From the NCBI GenBank assembly GCA_948144175.1, contig CANXME010002309.1, positions 62,001-126,000 of the forward strand: a stretch of DNA of 64,000 bases. The letters run 5' to 3'. Source of the stretch: Closterium sp. NIES-65 (Eukaryota; Streptophyta; Zygnematophyceae; Desmidiales; Closteriaceae). Positions 31,022-40,574 of this stretch are shown one piece after another. How positions within the stretch are numbered: position 1 is the stretch's first letter; each line of letters opens with the position of its first letter. Both the position numbers and the translations under genes were made by a program. The notes beneath the pieces were generated by a model. That model was not told the origin of the DNA. It made no database searches and was given only the letters and a program-made list of their open reading frames with translations.

Positions 31022-31678
31022 GATCACAATGTCACCACACATTCTGAGCACAAGTTCAAGAAGTAACAGTTTAAAGTTCACAAATGTAAGCAAAGCTAGA
31101 GGCTATCGCAGAGGGCAAGTGTGGAGAAGGAGGGACTATGAGAGGAGAGGAGGTAGTGGGCGGCAGCTGAAGCTGCTGGCACACGGCGCAACTGGAGCAA
31201 CTGGCACACGGGCAACTGGAGCAAGTGGCACACTGGCAACTGGAGCAACTGGCACACGGGCTACTGGAGTAACTGGCTCCGCGGCTAAAAGTAGCGGCAG
31301 ACGAGCAACGGACTCACGGGCGACTGGAGCAACGGGCTCACGGGCGACTGGCGCAACGGGCTCACGGGCGACTGGCGCAACGGTCTCACGCGCGAAAGGA
31401 GCTGCTGGCTTCACCGCGGCCACCCCCTTCAACCTCCCCAAACTATCCCACCCCCATCTCACACACCCCCTACTGCACCTCTAGGTTCACTCACACCCCA
31501 CCCCCTAGCACCACTCCGTCGACTCCCACACGCCCACCCCCCTCAGCGCCAGCTGCAGCAGTGGGAGACAGAGGAGGAGGAGGAGCAGGGGAGACCACAC
31601 ACCCGCCACCCCCCACTCGCCACCCCCAAACCCGAACACAGGGCAGGGCGGGATGGCGGGTAGGGAGGTTACGGGGGG

Positions 31679-31709
<31 letters not shown>

Positions 31710-32251
31710 GACGTGCGGCCTCCTAGGGCGCCAAAGCAGGCGGCAGAAGGGGCGACGCTCGCCCCCCCCCCCAGGTCACGGCCCCCGAAGGAGCCGCGAC
31801 GGGCGACGGGAAAAGGAGGGGGGGGGGGGGGGGGGGGTGCACGTGCCCCAGGTGCGCTGCGGCTGGCGACGGGGCATGGCCGGGGCGGGTCCGGGGCCGC
31901 AAGTGGCGGCAACGGGGCCGCTGGCGGCGACAACGGGGCCGCTGGCAGCGGCGATGGGGCCGATAGGAGCGGCGACAGGGCCGCTAGGGTCGGCGACGGG
32001 GCCGCTGGCGGCGGCGACGGGGCCCCTGGCGGCGGCGACGGGGCCGATAGGAGCGGCGACGGGGCCGCTAGGGTTGGCGATGGGGCCGCTGGCGGCGTCG
32101 GCGGGGCCGCGAAGGATCGGCGACGGGGCCGCTGGCGGCGTCGACGGGGCCGATAGGGGCGGCAACGGGGCCGCGAAGGGGCCGCGAGGGGCCTGGAAGG
32201 GCGGCGAAAGGGGCGGCGACGGGGCCGCGAAGGGGCCGCGAGGGGCCAAGA
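31022..32251. repeat. NA-3 internal non-coding region
   Basis: Second half of the conserved block (31022-31062), then ACTGGAGCAACTGGCACACG-type repeats (31190-31400), the CAGCTGCAGCAGTGGGA core (31550), two G runs (29 G at 31680-31708, 20 G at 31818-31837) and a GGCGACGGGGCCGCTGGCGG minisatellite (31860-32240). No gene recognised; the last five bases CAAGA are the TSD of Copia-4. Confidence 0.75.
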
Positions 32252-32372
32252 TGAGAAGACTGAAACGAGAATGATTGACTAAGGAACGAAAGTGATACAA
32301 ATATGCAACCCTAGAAATGTGTACCCCATATAGGCTACCCAACTATAGCCTACACAACATTATAATTTGACA
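32252..32372 (-). repeat. Copia-4 3' LTR
   Basis: 121 bp, TGAGAAGACTG...AATTTGACA. In the minus sense it contains TAGGCTATAGTTGGGTAGCCTA, with arms TAGGCTA/TAGCCTA. Confidence 0.9.
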
Positions 32373-32486
32373 CACCCCCATAGGCAAAGTGGGGGAGAAC
32401 AAGGGGTCACAAGACCAGTCAAGCAAAACAAAGCAAAGCTCAGGGTGGATCACAAAGTCACCACACATTCCGAGCACAAGTTCAAG
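32373..32486 (-). promoter_or_regulatory. Copia-4 polypurine tract and conserved block
   Basis: Polypurine tract CTATGGGGGTG (minus) with its CCCCC partner, then the shared untranslated block (32437-32486). TA microsatellites follow at 32516-32570. Confidence 0.8.
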
Positions 32487-32582
32487 GCCAGAAGGCCAGT
32501 TCACATGCACGAACACATATATATATCACAGGCTAAACAAGCAAGAGCAGGAGTATATATATATGTCACAGTACAAGCAAGG

Positions 32583-35515
32583 TCAAGAAGTGATTAAGTG
32601 AGGCAAGACAGGTACAAGACCAAGCTGAGTACAGAAGCGCTGATGATCAGAAGGCGCAAGTGCCTTAGTGAAGATATCAGCAGTGTTGGCCTCAGAGGCC
32701 ACGTACGCAAGTCGCAACTGACCACGCTGCTGCAGCTCACGAGCAAGAAAGTAGCGGAGAGCAATGTGCTTCGTTCTGTGCTCCAGGCGCTGCTCCCGAC
32801 ACAAGGCCAGCATGGCCTTGTTGTCTACGTACAGCACTGGAGGAGAACGAGGCGGCTCTCCGAGGTCAGTCAGCAGGTAGGTGAGCCAGCGAAGCTCGTG
32901 AGCAGCCATGGCTCCGGCGTAGATCTCAGCCTCACAACTGGAGCCAAGAATAGAAAACGAGCGAGTGGCCCGCCACGAAATAGAGCCGGAACCAAGGCTG
33001 AAGGTGTAACCCTGTGACGACCGCTGTGTAGCCTGGTCGTCAGCCCAAGAAGCGTCTGCGTGCCCAGTGAGGACCACTGGACTCTGCCCTCCAAGCACTA
33101 GCCCCATGCCCGACGTACTGCACAAGTAGCGCAACACCCTCTTCGCTGCAGCCATGTGCTCTGGTCGGTGTCTCCCAGGAGCAACATAGCGTGCAAGAAT
33201 GCTAAGAGGGTATGCAAGGTCAGGTCGTGTGCAGGTCATCAGGTACATGAGGCAGCCAACAAGCTCTGGGTACAGGCCACTCGACTCTACAGACTCATCC
33301 GAAGGCAGAGCTGAGAGCGAGTGGCGAGTAGGCAGAGGAGTGGCCTGAGGCGAGGAGTACGTGAAGCCGAAGCGTTGAAGGACCTGCTGCACCATGTGTG
33401 ACTGAGTCAGGGTAATGGTGCGCTGTGCTCTGTCCCGGGTGATCTGCAAGCCAAGGTAGCTGCGCAGTTCACCCACGTCTGTGCACGTGTGTCTCTTCTG
33501 CAGCTTGGACTTCACGTGGGCGAGTCTAGCAGTGTCAGCAGTGGCAAAGACCAAGTCGTCGACGTACACGAGGATGTAGAACGGTGGCAGAGAGGTGTCG
33601 GTGCGCAGAAACAGCGACGGGTCAGCAGTAGAGGGAGCAAACCCAAGAGCCGCAAGCGTAGTCCTCAGTGTGTCGTGCCACTCGCGCGGTGCCTGGCGGA
33701 GACCGTAGACTGGCCGTCGGAGGCTCCACTGGGTGCCAGGAGGGAAAGTCCCAGTGAAGCCAGGTGGACGGCGCAGCCAGATCTCCTCGTGCAGGCTACC
33801 CTGCAAGAAAGCAGTGCTGAAGTCAAGGGAGTGAAGCTCGTAGTCACGCTGAGCGGCTATGTGTAGCAGCACCCAAAGAGTGGTCATCTTCGGGGTGGGA
33901 GAGAAGGTCTGAAAGTAGTCAACTTCCTGTCGCTGATTGAAGCCACGAGCCACGTACCGCGACTTGAAGATAGGTGGAGAACCTGGCGGCCGCTTCACCC
34001 TGAAGATCCACATGCCAGTGACGATGTTCGCCCCAGGAGGGGGAACTGCGTCAACGTAGGTGCCTGTGGAATTCCAGGAAGCCATCTCTGTGTCCATAGC
34101 TGCCTGCCACTGAGAGGAGTAGGGACCCTCTACGGCCTCCGCGTAAGAGCGCGGAGTCGGGATGTCAACTGCATCCGGGTCTCCCTCAGGGGTAAGCAGT
34201 ACGGACACGAGATGAGGTGAAGCAGCAGCCAGACACTGGAACTCCTCCTCCCTGTCCTCAAGGACGTCCGTGCAAAGAGCACACTCACCCCCGACGGACG
34301 GAGGACAGGTAGACGCAAACTCAGCAACAAGACTAGCAGCGTAGTCTAGACGACAGCGAGCAGCAAAGTCAACGAGCTCAGCAACAAGAGCAGACGCAGC
34401 AGTGGACTCAAAGGAGGGGTCAGTGACGACAGTAGCAAGGAGACGCGTGACAGTAGGACTGGCAGCACGAAGAGAGTCCGACTCCGGGTCGGCAAGAGCA
34501 AGAAGAGAGGACTCAGGAGGAGAAGGCAAAGGGGCACGCAGAGGAGAAGTGGACGGACGCAGAGACATCCGGTGCGTGCCAGGGACAGGAGGAGGACGGT
34601 GACGCGAACCGCGACCACTAGTGCGAGCAGCACGAACAGGCGACCCAGGACGAGACACAGGCTCACGACGCTCAGCAAGACCTCCAGTAGGACCAGTGTA
34701 GGGAGAAGGAGCAGGCAGTGGGGAGGCCGGCGGAAGCTGTGACTGGGACTTGACAGGCGGTGGACACTCTAAGGGAGGAGGAAGACCAAGAACCTGCTGA
34801 AGGAGCGGAACGAAGTACGGCCGAGGCCGCGCAGCGACGCCAGACACAGCAGGGACAACACCAGCGCCAACACCACCGCCAGCTGCAGGAACTCCAGCAG
34901 GACCCGCAGCACCCGCAGCAGGACCAGAGCCAGGAGCACCTCCAGCAGCACCAGCAGCACCCCCAGCAGAACCGTCTCCAGGACTAACAGCAGTAGCCTC
35001 AGCGCCAACACCCTCAGCATCTCCAGCTCTAGGCGAGCCCGAAGCCGACGCGGTACCTGAGAGCGCAGACTCACCAGTACGTGAGGACGCAGACGCACTG
35101 GCACCTAGAGCAACAGCCGCACTAGCACCTAGAGCAGCAGCCTCACCAGCACCTAGAGCAGCAGTCTCAATGCCCGGATCGGGCGGGAAACACCGGTAAC
35201 AGTCACCCTCGGCACTATAAGTCACAGCATACATGGCAGCAAGAATAGCAACGAAGTGAAGATCAAAGATAGCTACACCTGCCCTAGACAGCTCTCCCCA
35301 GCGGGGGATCTCAGCGGCCTCCGGGAACTGGTGACGCCAAGCGTCCGTCAGGCGGCCAAAGCAGCGCTGGGTGGAGAGGGCACCCCCACACTGCTCACCC
35401 GCGCGGTCGCCGGTGCGAAGGACGTAGGTGCACGGACCAAAACCCCCACCACGCTGACGCGCAGCGTACCACTCACGGAGCTGCTGAGGGGGGGGGCATG
35501 TCCCGAGAACGCTGC
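32583..35515 (-). CDS. Copia-4 in-frame fusion of Gag C-terminus to RT and RNase H
   Basis: About 977 codons without a stop. Begins in the Gag tail (PPPQQLREWYAARQ; C-x13-C-x3-H-x4-C cluster), runs to TASASGSPRAGDAEG (about 35040), and passes straight into the Gly/Ala linker that in relatives follows integrase. Then reverse transcriptase (GMWIFRVKRPPGSPP, LDFSTAFLQG, ILVYVDDLVFATAD) and RNase H (TGHADASWADD, EAEIYAGAM, YVDNKAMLA) to TGA at 32583. FTLDSGAS, the HHCC zinc region, LHMDVWG and NGIAERR are missing, so about 2 kb was removed without shifting frame. It could be read as a Gag-RT protein, but it cannot process itself or integrate. Confidence 0.85.
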
Positions 35516-36568
35516 TGCTGCTGGCGCTGACCACCACCGGAGCCGCTCCGCTGCGAAGCGCCACCCCGACCAGCTCCACCTCCTCCACCACCGCCTCCTC
35601 CACCTCCGCCACCACCGCCGCCTCCGCTCCCACCGCTACCGCCTCCGCCGCCTCCGCCTCCACTGCTGCCACTGACACCTCCACCCCCGCCGCCACTCCC
35701 ACCGCCACCCCCACTCCCTCCGCCGCCTCCACCGCCACCTCCGCCACCCCCGCTAGCTCCACCCGCGCCCTTGCCCCCTTTGCCCTTGCCAGAGCGGCGT
35801 CTCCCGCTAGGGGCAGACGCCGCACCGACCGACTCAAGACCAACAAGGTCGGCCGCAGCAGCAGAGGCGACAGAGGGCAAAAGGGGGGAAGGGGAACACC
35901 CCTCAAAGATGGGGGTGCGAGGGTCACCACGAGAGGCTCCTACAGCGACTATGCTCTTCTCCGCTGCTAGGAGGGCCTTCTCCAGGAGGTCAACATTGAG
36001 AGTGGTGGGACAGACCGAGAGGAAGTGGTCCCTGACTACACGAAGGGAGTCAGGGAGGCGGGTGACTATATAATAGAGAGTGATGTACATGGGGGGGGGG
36101 GGGGGGGTTCTTGGCGCAGAACTCAGCAGGAAGCGCAGCGCGGTAGCGAGTGTCACTAGTGCGGAGGTGCGTAATGAGGTCAGCGACTGTGGGAAAGGCA
36201 GCAAGGTCAGGGAAGAGGTACGGCAGCATGAGGCGGCTCAGTGCAGCAGTGGCAGGGGAAGAGTAGCGCGCAACTACGGCGTCGTACAAGGTCTGAGCAC
36301 TCTTGTACTGACTAAAGTGTGCGCGCTCAGTGGTAGGCAGGTGGCGAGGCACAGCAAGACGTGCAGCAGCATCGCGAGTGGCCCACTGGGAGCGAACAGT
36401 GGCGTCGGCATCGGCAGCAGGGGCAGGGGAGGCACCAGTGGTGAGGTCAAAGAGGGAGAGACCGTCTGCCCTATCGCATTGTAGGAAAAGCTGCAGGTCA
36501 TCTACCCAAACCTCAAAGTCAATGGCCCGACCCTCAGCGTCAAAAGCGAGAACACTGGGGGTGGCCAT
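35473..36568 (-). pseudogene. Copia-4 gag N-terminal half (two frameshifts)
   Basis: ATG at 36568 (MATPSVLAFDAEGRAIDFEV) to AEFCAKNPPPP. A C17 tract (36091-36107 on plus as G) breaks the frame that resumes MYITLYYIVTRLPDSL, followed by RGDPRTPIFEGCSPSP and a Gly-rich tract. A second homopolymer (nine G near 35488) shifts into the frame of the downstream ORF. Confidence 0.88.
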
Positions 36569-36769
36569 GACAGCAGTAGGCTAGCAGTGCTATCTGTAGG
36601 ACAGGGGCAGTGCAGTGACAGAAGCGCTGCTCTCACCAGACAGGGCGGTTCGGGCAGCTCGGCAGCACAGCAGCACGTCAACACGGCGGCTCGGGCGACT
36701 CGGGCGGCTCAGCAGCAACTACGGCTCGGCGGCACCAGCGGCTCGGCTCCTCTACGGCTCAGGCGGCTC

Positions 36770-37400
36770 GGGCGGCTCGGGCGGCTCGGGTGGCTCGGGC
36801 GGTTCGGGCGGCTCGGGCGGCTCGAGCGGAACGGACGGCTCGGGCGTCTTGGGCGGCTCGGGCGGCTCGGGCGGCTCGGTAGGGCGGCGGGGCCGCAGCG
36901 AAGGGCGGCGGGGCCGCCGCGAATGGCGGCGGGGCCGCAAGGTAGGCGGCGGGGCCGCAGTCAGAGGGGCGGCGGGGCCGTAGCGAGAGGGGCAGCGGGG
37001 CCGCAGCGAAGGGCGGCAGAGCCGCAAGGTAGGCGGCGGGGCCGCAGCGAGAGGGGCGGCGGGGCCGCAGCAAAGGGCGGCGGAGCCGCAAGGTAGGCGG
37101 CGGGGCCGCAGCGAAGGGCGGCGGGGCCGCAGAGAAGGGCGGCGGGGCCGCAGCGAGAGGGGCGGCGGGGCCGCAGCAAAGGGCGGCGGGGCCGCAGCAA
37201 AGGGCGGCGGGGCCGCAACGAAGGGTGGCGGGGCCGCAGCGAAGGGCGGCGGTGCCGCAGCCAAGGGCGGCGGGGCCGCAGCGAAGGGCGGCGGGGCCGC
37301 AGTGAAGGGCGGCAGGGCCGCAGCGAAGGGCGGCGGGGCCGCAGCGAAGGGCGGCGGGGTCGGGACAGGGCGGCGCCGGGGCCGTAGGGCGAGGCGACGG
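36770..37400 (-). repeat. Copia-4 leader minisatellite
   Basis: About 25 units near 21 bp of GGGCGGCGGGGCCGCAGCGA type, preceded by a GGCTCGGGC repeat (36770-36880). Confidence 0.8.
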
Positions 37401-37519
37401 GGCCGTAGGGCTAGGCAACGGGGCCGCTAGGACGATGTGGCCGCCAGGGCGACGGGGCCGCTAGGGCGACGGGGCTGCTAGGGCGGCGCGACGCAGTGAG
37501 AGAGAGGAGTGCGACTTGG

Positions 37520-37602
37520 GCTGAGCGCGCTCCGGGCAGGAAAAAAAAATCGATGTGGTGGGCCCTAGGCACAGTTCCCACTAGGGAACCTGCTTGATAC
37601 CA
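37520..37602 (-). promoter_or_regulatory. Copia-4 primer-binding site and leader signals
   Basis: Minus sense: TGGTATCAAGCAGG, hairpin GTTCCC-TAGT-GGGAAC (37574-37589), AGGGCCCACCAC, oligo(T), then the palindrome GAGCGCGCTC (37523-37532). Confidence 0.8.
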
Positions 37603-37700
37603 TGAGAAGACTGAAACGAGAATGATTGACTAAGGAACGAAAGTGATACAAATATGCAACCCTAGAAATGTGTACCCCTACACAACATTATAATTTGACA
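37603..37700 (-). repeat. Copia-4 5' LTR
   Basis: 98 bp; it lacks the ATATAGGCTACCCAACTATA segment of the other LTR, so the LTR hairpin is gone here. Confidence 0.88.
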
Positions 37701-37705
37701 CAAGA

Positions 37706-37858
37706 AGGGCGGCAAAGGGGCCGCGAAGGGGCCGCGAGGGGCCTGGAAGGGCGGCAACGGGGCCGCTAAGAGTAGCGCGAGGGGCACGCCACGGGGCGTG
37801 CCGAACACAGAGTAGCAGCGGAAGCAACATGCCAGGAACGTAGTTTGCTCTCATAGCA
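37706..37858 (-). promoter_or_regulatory. NA-3 leader end and primer-binding site
   Basis: Remaining minisatellite, the hairpin GGCACGCC-ACGG-GGCGTGCC (37783-37802), GCAGCGGAAGC (37815-37825) and, beside the LTR in the minus sense, TGCTATGAGAGC as primer-binding site. Confidence 0.72.
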
Positions 37859-37998
37859 TGTTAGAATAGAAGCGAGAATGAGAAATGAGAGAAGAGGGGG
37901 TTCACTAGAAAGCAGCAGGATACATATAGGAAACCCTAAGGGGTTGTACTCGCTATAGAGTACCCCACTGCAGGCTAGAGAACAATAACATTCTGACA
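37859..37998 (-). repeat. NA-3 5' LTR
   Basis: 140 bp, followed by TSD AGAGG and the Helitron helicase sequence. Confidence 0.9.
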
Positions 37999-38003
37999 AG
38001 AGG

Positions 38004-39012
38004 TCCATTTTCAAATGATCGACGCACTCCTCGAACAATGTGATCAGCGATTGCCCGTTGCTCAGCATTTAGCATACGTTCCATTTGTATATATTCGCTG
38101 TCACTTGTGAGAATGGTACGAAATGTATCAAATGAACGAACAGAATCGTGGAAACCCAGCTCCACACCAATATCTACATCTGCGTCGCATCGAGACGTAT
38201 CGTTATCGACATCGTCAACATCATCTGCTTCATGCACTGCTTGTTCAAACGCGCGCATCCATGAATCGCCGCTAGCCGAATATTCCTTCCTCTTAGAAGC
38301 AATATACACCTCGTTTGCTTCAAATAACCGTACGACTTGGATCGGATCGCAAACTTCTTGACGAAAAGGAACGAACAGCAGCGTCTGTTCCCGCATGAAA
38401 TTATATTCATCAATATCGCTGTGATAGTTTACATAACGAATGATCTTCCTACTCGATCTCTTTCGATAAAAACGTTTCTTCGCCGAAAGGTCCGTCCGAT
38501 GACATCTTGTTTAGCACTTCTTCATATTCTGCTGCAAAATCAGCAAGACAAACAGCCTCCATAATGGTTGGACGATTTACATATTGGTCTAATAAAGCGT
38601 ATGGTTTGAAGATGTCTGTGGATTGAGGATCCAAACATTCTAATTCCGCTTTGGGCTTCAACAACAACAAACGCTGTTGAGGATGATTGGTGTTGATGAA
38701 CTCCACGACCCGAGTAGATTTCTTGTACGGAAGACTGAGAATGAGGTATATCGCCTCTTGGGCGCATATTTCTTGCGTGTTCAATATGTAGTTTCCAAGA
38801 TCACGAAGAACATGTAAGATGCCTTTACCCTGTGTTGCCGCAAATCTTTTGCCATTTTCTATTATCTTACTCATTCCTTTACCCGATTTTGTCATATAAG
38901 CAGCTATATACGTTGCAACACTATATGGATCAACGCATAATTGAATATCCATGTTGCCACGCCAAACTGATAGAATCGTCTTGTTGAAATTATTTACGTA
39001 GCAATCCGTTAT
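38004..39012 (-). pseudogene. Helitron Rep C-terminal part and helicase linker
   Basis: Continues after the TGA at 39013: TDCYVNNFNKTILSVWRGNM, then DPYSVATYIAAYMTKSGKG with the YxxxYxxK tyrosine pair of Helitron Rep. A one-base frame change near 38455 leads to SRKIIRYVNYHSDIDEYNF and LLFVPFRQE, an acidic stretch, and LNAEQRAIADHIVRGVRR, the usual entry to the Pif1-type helicase. Confidence 0.88.
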
Positions 39013-40482
39013 TCATCTTGCATGAAACATCGTTCGTTTTTTCAATCCAACCCGAAGGCAATCTATATACTCATCGAATGTCAAGCGAACCGTGTCCAAA
39101 AATGCCGCAAATGTTAGGTTAGACTTTTCAATCAAACGATGTTTTCCAAGCGTATTCAGGAACTGATCGACAGTTGCTTTCTTCGATCTATGGCGTTCTA
39201 GATCCGCATCTGAGCACTTTTTATCGAAAGGCATCAGCACCAACGTTTTAGGAAGTGGATACTTTGGTATACCAAAGCGACACTTTCGAATCTTACCGCC
39301 TCTATTTAATCTGCACGTTCTAGTATGACTGTGCGTTTGCACTCTTAAAAGATCTTCTGTTTGTGTATCTTCAATAAGCTCTTGCGCACGACACGAGATG
39401 TGCTTATCTGCGAATTCAAGAATCCTTTCCAAGGGAATTGCCGCATCACATGCTAAAAACTCACTCCATATAAGACAATGAGAATGAGGTGCACCTCGGT
39501 GCTGAAACTCGTCGAGAACAAAATAGTCGACGACTGTACCAAGAATGCCAGTTTTTCTCATTAGCATCTCTCGGGACAGTGCATTCTTTCGTTCGACGTA
39601 GTATCTTGCGCATACGACCGGGTACGTACGTACGAGTAATGCTATGGTTTCGAAGTCCAAAGGAGGCTTTATGTTGGTGTTTGATAGGTTAGCAAGATTC
39701 CTCGTGTCTCTGTTGTGCTCTAGCAAAATTGCGTGCATGTCTATCCATTTTGTATCCGCCATAGAGATTGTCAAAAAGAAAGTTGGCGGACTTAATTGCC
39801 GAATCATTGCGAATAGATCACGCCTGCAATCTTCCAAGTAGTGCGGCGATACCCAAAGGCTTTTAAACTCGTTGAACAATGCATCCTTTTTTTGTAACAA
39901 TCGTCGTACGTCATTGTCCAGAATATCTTTTGCCGAATACTGACTAAAGTGCTCCATCATCTCTCGTCGCACGCGAGTACCAATTACGTTGTCCATTTGA
40001 AGCAATTCCAACTTAAACATTTTAAAGAAGATGTTTTGTGGGCACGAAGAGAAACGCGCATCTTTGTTAAGTAGCTCCCACTTTGCAACTTCACGGTAGC
40101 TCAATGATGACGTGTCAACGCCGGTCAAGCGAGCTTCACCGCAAAATAAAGTCGGAAATGCCAATTCCTCGACGTGTTTGTCCATAAGGATAGGCATTGG
40201 TCTTGATCCTTTGCCTGGTGCCATCTCCACGACGAATTGCTCCAAGTTTTGGTATAAAGGCTCATTACAAAGAATCGTATCCGAAACGCCGACATTAAGG
40301 TCAGTTTTGTCGATATCTAACTCAAATTCCTCGTCAGATATATCAGCGTCCTCTTCACGAGCTTCTGCATCATCTGTGTCTTGATCGTGTGATAAGAACT
40401 CATAATGAAGTTCTCGATCAATAAGCTCTTGTCGCAATTCAGACATCCTTTCGTTATCGAATGTAATTCGATGTTCTTTCAA
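39013..40482 (-). pseudogene. Helitron Rep domain, N-terminal part
   Basis: 489 codons from MKEHRITFDNERM. An acidic N-terminus, EELAFPTLF (about residue 105), and PPTFFLTISMADTKW (about 232) precede the two-histidine motif EFQHRGAPHSHCLIW (H333, H335), which coordinates the metal in rolling-circle initiators. CRLNRGGKIRKCRFGIPKYP follows. The nicking tyrosines are in the next block, after an in-frame TGA. Rep would cut and join DNA ends during rolling-circle transposition. Base composition is much more AT-rich than that of the retroelements. Confidence 0.9.
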
Positions 40483-40574
40483 AAGATCTTTCTTTTCAAG
40501 AAACTAAAGGGCGCACAAAATCTTGGCTGGCCTGACATTGTCTTCAAATACGTTATGTGTGTTACGCAATTTGC
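40483..40574. other. Sequence between Helitron start and Copia-5
   Basis: AT-rich, no gene. The 5' end of the Helitron (TC, inserted after A) may lie here, but I could not single it out. Confidence 0.4.

Larger units (their letters stand above)
32252..37700 (-). mobile_element. Copia-4: internally deleted Ty1/copia element nested in NA-3
   Basis: LTRs 32252-32372 (121 bp) and 37603-37700 (98 bp, about 23 bp missing), TSD CAAGA (32247-32251, 37701-37705). Minus-strand order is 5' LTR, primer-binding site TGGTATCAAGCAGG, hairpin, oligo(T), repeats, gag, then directly the RT linker, RT and RNase H. Protease and integrase are absent. It lies in the minisatellite of NA-3, hence is younger than NA-3. 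Confidence 0.93.
29349..37998 (-). mobile_element. NA-3: non-autonomous LTR element in the Helitron helicase, host of two further insertions
   Basis: 140-bp LTRs at 29349-29488 and 37859-37998, TSD AGAGG (29344-29348, 37999-38003). Its own internal sequence is only 29489-29556, 31022-32251 and 37706-37858; the rest is NA-4 and Copia-4. It keeps the polypurine tract, the conserved 3' block (split by NA-4), a repeat field, GCAGCGGAAGC and a primer-binding site TGCTATGAGAGC. No gag or pol of its own. It is related to NA-2. Confidence 0.92.
25800..40482 (-). mobile_element. Helitron-like element core (Rep-helicase-endonuclease), decayed
   Basis: Three minus-strand blocks (40482-38004, 29348-27577, 26045-25800) join into one rolling-circle transposase gene once NA-3 and NA-2 are removed. 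The order Rep HUH domain, Pif1-type helicase, then exonuclease-endonuclease-phosphatase domain is the Helentron/Helitron2 type described mainly from animals and some algae. Ends were not located: the 5' side meets Copia-5 at 40575, and the 3' side could lie beyond the RPA-like exons. Disabling changes: in-frame TGA at 39013-39015, 29133-29135 and 25800-25802; frameshifts near 38455 and 28600; two retroelement insertions. Confidence 0.85.

Noticed and set aside
25800..39015. Reassignment or readthrough of TGA, because three in-frame TGAs interrupt the Helitron gene
   Set aside because: Several copia ORFs end in TGA, and the same Helitron gene also has two frameshifts, so decay is simpler.
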